64,000 nt of DNA from Prosopocoilus inquinatus. Lineage: Eukaryota; Arthropoda; Insecta; Coleoptera; Lucanidae. The stretch spans positions 8,122,001-8,186,000 of the forward strand of contig CM069871.1 in NCBI GenBank assembly GCA_036172665.1. The letters are read 5' to 3'. The notes under the pieces were generated by a model. The model did no database searches, was not told the origin of the DNA, and was given only the letters and a program-made list of their open reading frames with translations. Every line of letters begins with the position of its first letter. The first letter of the stretch is position 1. Both the position numbers and the translations under genes were made by a program. Positions 45,411 through 56,519 of the stretch are shown piece by piece.

Positions 45411-48400
45411 TTATTCCGCGATGTTACTTTCAATCCACCCTAAATACTCAGTCACGCGCGTGTAAACCCCCGGCAATTCACTTCCGCAGGAAATACCGAA
45501 GGACACTATTCCTTCGAGATAGTACTGAAAGTCGTTGGTTTTCGACGTGGTCATTAGGGGCCCTCCACTGTCCCCCTTGCAAGAGTCTTTCCCGACCTCA
45601 CCCCCAGCGCATAGTTGTTGGTCGGTGATGCTGACGCTACTTCGTGCTTTGTATTTGGTTTGGCACTCTGAAGGTTCTACTATTGGCACGTCGAGTTTCT
45701 GCTTGATGGTGGACTTTCGGAAAGTTTCCGTTGCACCCCATCCAGCCACCCAAAGTCTCGTCCCCGCGTCACTGTTCTCCGTAGAAGTCGGAAGGCAGAT
45801 TGGTTGAATATGAGCTGCAAATAATTTTGCGTTTAATCCTCATTTATAAACTTGACCTTGAACGAAATTCATACTTGAGAATTCGACCGGGGTCTTGAGG
45901 CGTATCAAAGCAATATCATTTGCCACCCCCCGAAGCGGATCGTGATTATAGTTTTCGTGCCGTTTGATCGATTCTACCTCGTAGTCTTGTGCTTGGAAAC
46001 ATTGCCTGTGAGGTGGTCTTCCTACGCAGTCGTTAGTCGTATTTAAATTCCACTCTCCCAAACGCACTTTCGTCCTGTGAAATGCAAGTACAGGTAATAA
46101 TCTTTACCTTGACATGGTTTGGCAACTTACAATGTGAATTTGGTTGGTAAGCAATGACCGGCCGTTAGGACGTATCTCTTGCTTATAACAGCGCCTCCAC
46201 ACCGGAAAGACTGGCGGTTGTAACGGTCGGTGTACCCCAGCAAGGCCAACCAAGGGAATTCTTTTATCCCAGCGTTTTCTCCCCCTAGAATCTTATCTTT
46301 GTCCTGAAAATGGAAAATCAGTTTTTATCGCGCGATTAATTGAGAAACGTACATCTTGAAAACCGCAGAGGCTCCTGTCTGGTAGCAGATTCTTCTTGAC
46401 GTTAATTTTGGATTCTGTTATTATAAGGGTGGAAAAGGACGACTTTGTGCCACAACATACTCGAGGTTGGCCATCGCTCTCCCAACCGCAAAACGACTCT
46501 CGCAAGAACTTCTTGACTTCATTGTCTGTGGTCGTGACGGCGTCATAAAGCAGCGCACAGGACTTTAAAGGGAGGCATGTTGCTTTCTCCTGGTTTGGGG
46601 TAAGGCAGTCACTAGTTGATTCTGTAAAACCAAAATAAAACTATTCAAAAGTTATCAGGAATTAACTTAAAATTAAATTTATTTTCGATGTATAGAACGC
46701 TGGTCGTCATACAAAGCTGAGGGCAATGACCGCAATGCCGTCAAAAATCTTTTGCTCTCCACTGTACGTCTTATAAATTACTCTTGTTTATACAGGGAAG
46801 GGCAAAAGTATGGAACCGGCTGAATATTCCGAAAACTGTTTGACGTATCTATTTGAAATTTGTTGTGTGATTCAGAGTCAATAGGACCTACATTACCAAT
46901 TTGTTTCAATAGTTTATCTGCTCTTGATTCTGAGATCCAATGCCTACTTGATTTTTTTTTTTAAATGGCAACCTACTGATTTTTCTCCTCTATTTAATAG
47001 TCCGTTCAATTCTTCAAACGACCACATAAAAATTTTCATCTATTGCATAAGAAAATTTTCGAGAAAATAATATTTGAATGAAAAAGTTAGAAAAAATGGT
47101 TTACGCTGATTTTTGGTAGTTGTTTTCATGTTTTAAGGCAATTTTTATTAATTTTCTTTAGTGCTATCTTAAAAACAGTCCATAATCTTATGGTCTTCTA
47201 GTTTTTTTTGTTAAAACTAGAATTTTTGTCGAATATCAGACAATAAACCATTTTTTCTAACTTTTTCATTCAAACGCTTTTTTCTCGAAAATTTTCTTAT
47301 GCAATAGATAAATATTCTTATGTGGTCGTTTAGAGAATTAAACGAGCTATTAAACAAAGGAAAAAAATCAGTAGGTTGCGATTAAAAAAAATCAAGTAGG
47401 CGTTGGATTTCAGAAACAAGAGCAAATAAACAATTGAAATAAATTGGTAATGTAGATCCTATTGACTCTGAATCAAACACCAAATTTCAAATAGATACGT
47501 CAAACAGGTTTCGAAATATTGAGCCGGTTCCATACTTTTGCCCTTCCCTGTATAACTAGGCTTAAGATGGTGATTTTTTTTTAACTTTGATTGCAACGTC
47601 TGCAAGAGTAATTAGGTAATAGCATTTTTTCCTTTTGAATTGTAATTTCGTTGGAAAAAATTTGAAAAATTCTAATTAATGCAATCAAGTATTAAATATT
47701 AAATGAAGTGAGTACTGAATGTCGGTTTACAAGTATTGCTAAATTTTCCCCCTAAACGTTAACTGAAAATCCCCTAAACTGCCATCGAATTTCCTTTTCT
47801 CTGCCAAAAACCGTTTCAGACATGAAACTCAAAACTCGCCGGTGATTAAACAAAAAATAAATGCAATGATAATTACGTGAATTAGTTTCGGTCGGGTAGT
47901 TCATAAGGAGGCAGAAATCTCTCTTTAAACAGTGTTTCCAGTAGGCAGTAGATACGGTCGAAATAAAAAAAAAAAAAAAATAGTAGACAATTACAGTTTC
48001 CTGTAGTTTTTCTTTCTCCAAAATGCTACCGTTTAAATACAACTTCACAGATTTTACTAAAGTTTTCAAGTGTTACCCATGAAGACGTATTAGTACCGTT
48101 TTGGAGAAAGAAAAATTACAGAAAACTGTAATTGCTTACTACTTCTTGCTTTCGACTGTACTTCGGCGCAAGAAATAGTAATAGGCAATAGAAAAACAGT
48201 TTTTGTTAAATTTTTGACAGTCAGCTGGTCAACTGTCAAATACTCGATAAGGTCGGTAAAACAGACCACCTCATTTCAAACTGACCAACGAGAAATTACA
48301 AATAAATAAATGTTTATTTTAACTACAAAATAATTATGTCAAACGCAGGGTTATGTTAATTTCGAAATTTCTTCATTCCAATAAAACTAACCAGAAATAA

Positions 48401-51400
48401 ATCCCCCCTCCCCTCCCAAAAAAAAAGAAAACTCTTAAAAATTCACTCCTAAATTTAAAGGGAAATCCCCTAAGTTTGTGCGATTTACTGTAAATTTCTG
48501 ATAAACAATAATTTTAAGTCATTTCCAATAACCGTTGTCAATTTGGTGATCTGGTGACTTTCCCTTTTGAAATTTTGGATAAATTTCAGCAAATTTCGAA
48601 ATTTACTAATTTTATAAACGGTGTTCAGTGATTTGTTTCATCGTGCAAGGTTAACCGATTCGGTTATTTCATCAAATTTAATTTTAATTAAGTATAAAAT
48701 AATCGTGTTCGCCAAGCATAAAAGTCGAGTTCTTTTTCACCGACAAAACCTGCCTATTAAAGCCCAATGCTGCCAATCTAGTAACTTCGACACTACATCT
48801 GGTGATTTTCTGTGTTGATATTACAGAGAACTTCTCATGAGTCTAGGACATATCGATTTTTTTAATCAAATCTTGGTTTTTTTTAATATTAAATCGTTTT
48901 TCGTTTGAAAATAATCACTTGATGTTTCTTTATTATTGTAAATAATTATTTCAGTTCCACATTCTAGTATTTTTAGGTGACAACTGATGACAACTGACAT
49001 AGTTGACTGTGTTTTGTTTCTTCTGAAGAAGAAATTCGATTAGATTTCATGCGAAATTCAAATCGACCGTTTTTTTTTGCATTTGTTAAATAATCGATCG
49101 TCTTTTGTTTTGTTTTGTTTTCGTCCAAAATCGTCAAAATACAGTTTCTCTTGTAAATTTAACGGTCTCCTAATGCTGATGAAGACAGTGTTGCCAATCC
49201 TAATACGCTTAAGCAGATTAGTGAACAATTTAAATTTATTGGACAATGTGCATTTATTTTTAGTGAAATTTTTAGTTAGTGAATTATAAGTCTGCTTCTA
49301 GTGACGTTATATTTATTTATTCCTCTCTGGCGCAGGAATTCGTTAAATTAAACACTTATTGTAATTTATATTAAAAAGAAAATGTAATTTTTGTTCTTTT
49401 CAAATTCTAATTAAAAAAAAAACAATATCAAAATTGAGCATCGTTTTCATTCTGGCAGGGGAAATCCCCGACTTAAACAAACACTTCTCGAAAAAGTGTG
49501 AGCATACTGTTTGAAATTTAACTGTAATTTTTGTGCGGGGGGGATTCCCTTCGCCGAAACTTTCTTTCTCGAACTCGATTTAAAAGAAAAATCGTAAAAG
49601 TGTGAGTACGCCGTTTGACATTTAAATGTAATTTTTGTGCGGGGGGGGGGGGGGGAGGGATTCCCCTCACCGAAACTTTCTTTCTCGAACTCGACTAAAG
49701 TAAAAAAAATCAAAATTAGGAATTGCCGTCCTTCTGAGAAGGGGAAGACCCCGAATTAAATATTGCGTTTTCGAAAAAAAAAAAAAAAAAACAAGAAAAG
49801 GAATTCCAAAAACTCAAATCAAGCACGCGTTAGTCTGTCGAAAGAAATTTTTCTGTTGCTTTAAAATTTGGTATAAACGATCGCATTAAAAGCTTTTTTA
49901 CTGCTTTTATTTATTTATTTATTTATTTATATTCGATTTATCACTCGAAATCGGTTAGTGCTGATCCCGTTAGTGATTTATATTCGATTTATCACTCGAA
50001 ATCGGTTAGTGCTGATCCCATGTGCCCCCCCCCCCCCAAAAAAAAAAGAAGTAGTCAACCGAGCTTGACTTAAAAAAAAAATCAACGTTCTATTTCATAT
50101 TTACTGATTAACATAATGAGTACAATACCGAGAAAACATATTTCCATGGTAACGCGACAAAAAAAAAAAAATTGAAAAGTTTTAAATTCAAGGTCGTTTC
50201 GCAAGAATTTGCAAGCACGTTCTTGTTGCGTACCTTCTTAACTTTCGCACCGTGATAAAAGTTAGATCAAAACAAGATACAAAAGCTAAAGATGATCGCA
50301 GCAAAATATGAAAGGAAAAGAAAAAACACAGACAAACCAAGTAACCTCAAATGCTTTATTAAGTTCTTATGAATAATTATAAAGCGTTTTTTGGTTACTT
50401 GGGAAAGGTTTGAAGTTGAAGATAAATTGGACAACACAACTGACATGAGGAGGCATAGAGGTTTTGAAGAAAAAAAAAGAAAACATATTAAAACATAGCG
50501 TATTAATTTTAAGGTTCTAAATCGATACACTTCGTGTTCAAGTAGCGACATTAGTTATTCTTTTCTGTCTATCCTTGTCGCACAATAAACCTATCTGGGG
50601 ATGAAAAAAAAACACAGTCGAAAATTTATTAATCAAAGTGACAAATGGTTGCGTAGAAGAACATAACCTAACACATTTCTGACTCGGTCTGACAGTCGGT
50701 CGTAAACTACTACCATCGTAGTAAACAGTTGTTTTCCTTGTTGCTCTTGCAATATTTGTATTTGTTATCTTTGTCACACAATAAACTCAGAATGGAATAG
50801 GACGGTGTCGCCTGAACACGTAAAGTGACCTTAATCAATTTAAAATCGGTTTTTGTGAAATGCATTTCGACATCAAAAATTATTTTGGTCAAGGATAGTC
50901 ATGGATTTTAAAATTATTGTCAGAGATAGGGTCGCGTACTCCATCAATCATATTTTGATTGATTGTCAGAATTTGACAAGCAGTTCTGAAAAAAAGTTTA
51001 CTTCCTGTTATTTCTAGTTTAGTTTCTTGATTTTACTGGCCATTAATAGAGAGACAGTCGCTTTCTATTTCATGACCGCCCTTGACTAAAGTAATTTTTG
51101 ATGTCTCGGTATAATTTGAATTTGAAAATTCTTTTAGGTATGTATTTTTTTTTCTTTTTTTAAAGAGGGGGGCTCTAATTTGAGTTTTGCCATAGGTGCT
51201 CGCAGGTCTGTCTGGTGTAGATTATGACCTTGGTTGCCTCTGCCCTGGTTCTTTCCCCAATTCCCCAAAAACTAACCTAATTGTAAACTGCTTTTTGAAT
51301 CGCTTCGTTTTTTTTTGACCATTCGCAAGAGCAAACCGTTTCGTCGGACCGTTTAATCATTCATTTCTTTTTTTTTTCTTGATACTGCAAGCCACGTATA

Positions 51401-52407
51401 CACTAACATTTTATTTTTGTTTGGATCTTCATAAGTACCCGATGAACCCGAACGAGTATCTTGTTTGATTTGACAAGAAGTGTGACTAAATGTGCTGTCG
51501 CTGAACCACTTCGATTACATTATTTATTACAGGATGTAAATTTACCAATGAATTTAATTTTACGTACTGTTTACTGATACTTGCCATTAATAGACAGACA
51601 GTCGCTTTCCACTTCATGACCGCCGTTGACTAAAATAATTTTTGATGTCCCGGTATAATTTGAATTTGAAAATTTTTTTAGGTATGTATTTTTTTGTTTT
51701 TTTAAAGAGGTTGGGGCTCTAATTAGAGTTTTGCCATAGGTGCTCGCAGGTCTGTCTGGTTTAGATTATGACCTTGGTTGCCTCCGCCCTGGTTCTTTCC
51801 CCAAATCCCCAAAGACGAACCTAATTGTAAACTGCTTTTTGAATCGGTTCGTTTTTTTAACCATTCGCAAGAGCAAACCGTTTCGTCGAACCGTCTAATC
51901 ATTCATTTTTTTCTTTTCATTTCTTTTTCTTTTTTTGATACTGCAAGCCACATATACAATAACATTTTATTTTTGTTAAGATGTTCATAAACACCCGATG
52001 AACCCGAACGAGTATCTAGTTTGATTTGACAAGAAGTGTGATTAAATGTGCTGTCGCTGAACCACTTCGATTACATTATTTATTACAGGATGTAAATTTA
52101 CCAATGAATTTAATTTTACGTACTGTTTACTGGTTAACCTTTCGACCTTCGCAGAACACGCACGGTCTTGCTTAATAAATAATAAAGGTCGACTGTGGAA
52201 TCTTGTTTCAATAAGTTGCTCCGAGTTAACAACAAATGGTTGTTTTTTTTCTTGTGAAAACGAATTCAGGGCCACACTGTCGTCATGCGAATTTTTCTTT
52301 TTTCTTTTGCTTTTTTTCTGGGTATACTCACGGGCCTTAAGGTCGTCGCAGCACCACCAAGCGAGGAAGACGAAGAAGAATAACACCGACGACGCGGAGG
52401 ATCGCAT
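45411..52407 (-). CDS. Gene 3: CLIP-domain serine protease, 373 aa, five exons
   Basis: Coding exons on the minus strand: 52407-52332, 46621-46353, 46303-46131, 46074-45875, 45814-45411. The joins are GT/AG and in frame (1122 nt), with phases 1, 0, 2, 1 as in genes 2 and 4. A signal peptide of about 25 aa (MRSSASSVLFFFVFLAWW...) precedes one complete CLIP domain (Cys31, 41, 47, 70, 81, 82). Linker Cys111 and activation site K119|ILGG (preceded by DKD) lead into the S1 domain. The triad is His165, Asp226 and Ser322, with S1-pocket Asp316. The block before the histidine reads TAGHC rather than the usual TAAHC. Cys189-Cys198 is the easter-type loop disulphide. It is probably an active secreted zymogen of the Toll/melanisation type. 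The gene 2 and gene 4 products are its closest relatives in this window. Confidence 0.92.
46791..47551. mobile_element. Long-TIR MITE, ~760 bp, in gene 3 intron 1
   Basis: It begins TACAGGGAAGGGCAAAAG and ends CTTTTGCCCTTCCCTGTA. The inverted arms are about 300 bp each (46791-47100 and 47215-47551), diverged by roughly 5-10%, around a ~110-bp centre. TA flanks both ends. There is no open frame of note. Confidence 0.85.
47955..48172. mobile_element. Foldback element of the GTCGAAAGCAA family, copy 1
   Basis: The arms share TAGTAGACAATTACAGTTTC and its complement, and TTTTCTTTCTCCAAAA. The right end reads GCTTTCGACTGTA. A second copy lies at 56041-56279. Confidence 0.72.
48460..49752. promoter_or_regulatory. 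Cluster of five kappaB-like motifs in gene 3 intron 1
   Basis: The motifs are GGGAAATCCCC (48460-48470), GGGGAAATCCCC (49458-49469), GGGGATTCCC (49540-49549), GGGATTCCCC (49657-49666) and the weaker GGGGAAGACCCC (49741-49752). They fit the insect Rel/NF-kappaB consensus GGGRNNYYCC-like pattern. Three sit inside a short tandem repeat. They could place this immune-type protease under Toll or Imd control, but this is inference from motif matches in a repeat. Confidence 0.4.
49440..49745. repeat. ~118-bp tandem repeat, two and a half copies, with poly-G
   Basis: The stretch AAAGTGTGAG...TGTAATTTTTGTGCGGG then GATTCCC and GAAACTTTCTTTCTCGAAC repeats twice, with a third worn start. The G-run varies from 7 to about 16 bases. 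The kappaB-like motifs fall at the G-run junctions. Confidence 0.8.
49926..50022. repeat. 51-bp direct repeat next to a (TTTA)n run
   Basis: TATTCGATTTATCACTCGAA and the following CGGTTAGTGCTGATCCC occur at 49930 and 49981, identical over about 45 bases. Confidence 0.85.
51020..52131. repeat. 544-bp tandem duplication next to gene 3 exon 1
   Basis: CATTAATAGAGAGACAGTCG at 51041 recurs at 51585 as CATTAATAGACAGACAGTCG. The copies run to TACGTACTGTTTACTG near 51573 and 52131. They are about 95% identical by eye with small indels in the T-runs. The second copy ends 200 bases from the signal-peptide exon. Confidence 0.88.
52332..52407 (-). CDS. Gene 3 first coding exon (signal peptide)
   Basis: It encodes 25 residues with a strongly hydrophobic core (VLFFFVFLAWW) plus one base, then the donor GTGAGT. 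The leftover C joins AA of the exon at 46621 to make Gln, the same residue found at this join in genes 2 and 4. An in-frame GTG two codons upstream is ignored because ATG is available. Confidence 0.82.
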
Positions 52408-52420
52408 GTTCACTGTTCAC

Positions 52421-52454
52421 TGCTTTAGACTTGAATTGGTGACTACTTTTTATA
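52421..52454 (-). promoter_or_regulatory. TATA box of gene 3
   Basis: TATAAAAAG lies at 52454-52446 on the minus strand. Possible initiators are TTCAAG (A at 52432) and GCAGTG (A at 52421). Either leaves a 5' UTR shorter than 30 bases. Confidence 0.5.
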
Positions 52455-53046
52455 TCTATCTGCCTGTTTCAAGCTAGGCTAATACTGCATGCGGACGCCT
52501 GATTAATGTGGTATTCCCCATGCGAAAAGGTGGTAACCAGGTCAAATCACGTACATCCCTATTGTATGTAGTACCGAAACCGGAGCCGTTCGAACCTTAC
52601 CGCTGTTCTTTGAATACTAGTAGTACTGCGTTGTTAAAAAAATATTTTTGTACAAACATACATATATACATTTATATAAATAAGTCGGATTATACATATA
52701 GTGAAAACCGACGACTTTCTTCAGCTACTACGATGAAGAGTAGTGGAAATTACAAGCTGGACAACAAAGCACATTAGGCTGACTAATAGCGTACGAATTT
52801 TTTAATATTTGTGTTCATGATCACGAACGTGTCACTGTTTACGTAATACGTATTTGGATTATACGTAGGCCACTGACGCTCTCTAGAAGGTTATCATCGC
52901 GCTTCAAATTATTTCAAAGTTTAACAAAAAAGCATTTTCAAAATATTTACACATCTTTTTAACTTAAGGCATAAATTCACGAATCGTATGCACACGCGTA
53001 TATACGTACAAGGTCTTTTAGGTTTATTGTAAAATATACTCACGCA

Positions 53047-53510
53047 TACTGGGCGATTCAAAGTAAGTATCCAACTCTCGTTATCCACATCTAGTACGAT
53101 GCGCAAAAACAAAACAAAAAGTTTCTATGTATAAAGGGTCCAGAACGCATAGTTTTTAAGATAAAATGCATTGATGATTGAGATATAAATCGGTTGATGG
53201 GCACTGGTACAGCTGAATTGCGTCACAAAAGCGATCAACCCTCGCGGAGCAGAAGGAAACACTATCGTTTATCTTAAAACAAAACTCTAAAACGTTTCTG
53301 TTTATGACTTTCTACCGAAAAAAAAAAAGTATAAGACGTAATTCATTCTTTCGGACATCGAACCCGTGTATGCATACACAAAAAATAAATCATAATTTCC
53401 ATTTTGGACTCGAAGGATTTTTGGAACGTCTCTGATAAATTTATTTCTTGCAAATTCATACTTGAATGACCTTAGTAAACACGTTCCCAATGGGTCGAAT
53501 TAAAAATAAA
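53047..53510. mobile_element. Diverged copy of the CAGGGTGATTC MITE
   Basis: It follows the element at 39101-39575 from GGGCGATTCAAAGTAAG through AAACAAAACAAAAAGT and GTACAGCTGAATTGCGTCAC. The right terminus is eroded (AATGGGTCGAATT). Confidence 0.7.
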
Positions 53511-53519
53511 TTTGTCTTT

Positions 53520-54079
53520 TTTTTCCAAACACACCGCTCTTATTAATGACGTCAAAATATGTGATTCCGATCTCTATTAATAACAAACCGACGAGTCACG
53601 ATCGAATTCCGCAGACAGATTTTTTGCAATTCCAAAATTCTCCAAGTTAATCTTAAAAAAAAAACAATCTGCTCAATTATTATTTAGAATTGTCATCAAC
53701 AAAAAGAAGTATATCGATAATAGTATAGGGTGTCCCGAAAAGGATGCTTGGAACTTAAACTCGGCGTATTCCTGAAAGTAAAAGGTAACAAAAATTTAAC
53801 GGCCGTGTTCCTCAAAACTGGCAGTTAACTGAGATAATTAGTTAGACGCCCCACCATTCGAGAACTGCAGGAACGTAACGGCAAATAGTCAACTAATCGC
53901 CTCTTGAAGACTTTTACTTTAATTTAAACCAGGGGTTCGCAACGGTATCTTGATGAATACTTGAATGCGTCGATGGACCTGTAGGGGTCGATGAACCTCT
54001 AGGGGTCTTTTGGTGGGGTCGAAGTTAGCTATGAATTCTCATCTGTTTGAATAGTTTATAGAAGAAAAGTGGAAGGTTT
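53520..54079. other. Intergenic, nothing beyond a TGACGTCA repeat fragment
   Basis: ATGACGTCAAAATATGTGAT at 53549 matches fragments at 11121 and 20649. A CAGGGTG-like end (ATAGGGTGTCCCGAAAAGG) lies at 53726. No gene is seen. Confidence 0.5.
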
Positions 54080-55060
54080 ACGAATAATATTAAATTGATT
54101 CGAACGAAAGAAAAAGAAAAAAGAAATGAAGTTCGAATGAGAACAAAAACAAAAGGGGTTCGTCGATGTGGTGAGGACGAAAGTAAAAACTGTGCAAAAC
54201 TGACAGTAAGTCAAATCGGTGGAAAAAAAGACGAACGCAATCGGAAATGGAATGTGCAAACCTTAAAGAAAAAAGACGAACGATTAATGATAATAAATAA
54301 ATAAAGAAAAGAAAGTCAGGTCGAATAACAGAGCAAGAAAATCAAAAAGGATGATGAACGAAACGAAAGACGATCTACAGGTGGTTAAAAAGTAAAATTG
54401 GTTTAAAAAAAATTGTAACAAAAGAAAAAAAGCCGGAACAAAAGATGATAAATTGATAATTAAAAATCAAACAATAAATCGAATGAAAGCGAGTAAAAGA
54501 GAGAAAGAAATTGATCAAATTAAACAATCGACGATCGATCGACGAAAAATTAAAATGTAAATAAAATCGGTCAGAAAACAAAAATAAAACAAAACAAAAG
54601 ACGATCAATGGACCGATGGTTAAAAGATAAAATCACGTTATTAAATAAAATTAAACGAAAGAAAGAAAGCGGGAAAAAAGATGATAAAATGATAGTTAAG
54701 AATCAAACAATAAATAAATCAACTGAAAGCGAATAAGAAAAGCATTTGATTACATTAAATAATCGACGATCAATCGCCCGAATTAAAATGTAAAATGAAA
54801 CCGTGTCAAAGAAAAAACAAAACAAAAGGCGATCGTCCGATGGTTAGGAAATAAAAGACGTAGATCTGACGAAAATAAAAATTCCACTAGTCACATCGAA
54901 TCAAAAGAGAAAGTTTGAACAAAAACAAAGAAAAAAAAAACAAAAGGGCTTCAAACTAATACTGCGAATATAAAATCAAATCACATCGAGCCAAGCAAAG
55001 ATAAAAGGCAATCGGATCGGTTTATGATTAAAAAAAAAAAAATGAAATAAGATCGAAAAC
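54080..55060. repeat. Purine-rich tract related to the gene 1 intron block
   Basis: The plus strand is dominated by A and G, with words such as AAAACAAAACAAAAGACGATC. The core word is shared with 10040-10860 and 13080-16300, which suggests one repeat class spread to separate loci. Confidence 0.7.
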
Positions 55061-56040
55061 AATCACAGATTGCAATTTAACGAAATTTTGATTTAATGTT
55101 TCAATCGGAAATTGAAGGGGGTCCATGGAAATTTCTATTGTCTTGTAAGGGGTCAACGTTTAAGAGAAGTTTGGGATCCCCCGCTTTAAACTTTCTTTGT
55201 GAAGTGAGCGAGACTTTCTACGCTCTTTAATGCTGCAAACACATTTTATTTTCAGCCTATTTTGATATGAAAAGTAACTTTTCAAATTTCGAAGTTATTT
55301 TTACATCTCGGTTCGAGACTGTCTTGATCAAGTCTAATAAGATCGAAACGTACGCCGACGACGGTTCATTTTTTCTTGCAGCTATGCCATTAACTCATTT
55401 CCATTTATTTCTTTTTTTTACTTTTTTTTGACTTAAATATTACTTACAATTATTTTTAGGGTTTTACGATCATTACTGTCTCGTTGTTCACTTTAAAAGG
55501 GTTCTAACTACAAAAGCCTGCCTAAGAGAATCAGAATATACTCACCCTTTCAGTTTCAAACGTCAATTTTGGGACACTTGTATAGTTTGAAACTCGAAAT
55601 AAACAAAGGTGCACAGGTGCTTTATTCGAAATAATAAAATATTAAACCGTTTCAATTTACCTCTCTTATACAGGGTTCTCCCAAACTTGGAGCTCTGGCG
55701 GCTGCTAGAAATAATAGAATAATTATCATAGTCAAAAACGGAAGTGTACTTAGTCGATACCGGCGGAAATATCTATGTATTAATGAAACCTCTTCAGTTA
55801 TGAGTACACTTCGATGCACGGAGTCGTTCAGGTTAAACTTCAATAAATGACGGAAGATCACAAAGCAATCACGAGAATCAAGCAAAACATCTTCCTCCAC
55901 GAACGCTGGGAAAGAAATGTTTTATTCTCCTTTCTTACTGAAAGAATAGGGAAACAAATATATTTTTTTTTAGATTAAAGTAACCTTAAAATTAGAGTCC
56001 CATTATGAAATTGGCCCTTGATGAGATACATGTATTTAGT

Positions 56041-56279
56041 TACAGTCGAAAGCAAAAATTAGTAGACCGTTACAGTTTCCTGTAATTTTTCTTTCCTCCC
56101 AAAAACCGTACTGTTTAAATACGACTTCGTAGGAGTGACACTTAAATTTTTTCAAAGCTTTCAAATTTAGCAAGCTCAAAACTTGTAAAATTTGTGAAGC
56201 CGTATTTAAAGAGTGCGATATTGGAGAAAGAAAAATTACAGGAAACTGTAATCGTCTACTAATTTTTGCTTTAGACCTT
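56041..56279. mobile_element. Foldback element of the GTCGAAAGCAA family, copy 2
   Basis: TACAGTCGAAAGCAAAAATT at the left is mirrored by AATTTTTGCTTTAGACCTTA near the right end. Internal arms share CAGTTTCCTGTAATTTTTC. Compare 47955-48172. Confidence 0.75.
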
Positions 56280-56519
56280 ACAGTACTTATATAGTTTGAA
56301 GAAAAAAAGAAGCAAGACAACTGAAAGCTTTTGCTTGCTGCTTTCGATTGATGAAATAGTTGAATTCCATCGAAAAAAGAGCGGGACCAATAAAATGAGA
56401 ACAAATCATAGAGAATAATAGTAGGCAAGGCAATGGAAGGGATCAAGGCCGATTTTTCATTTAATTTTACGAAACAATCTACGTGTTTCAAATGTGTATG
56501 CTTGGTTGCCTAACTGTAA

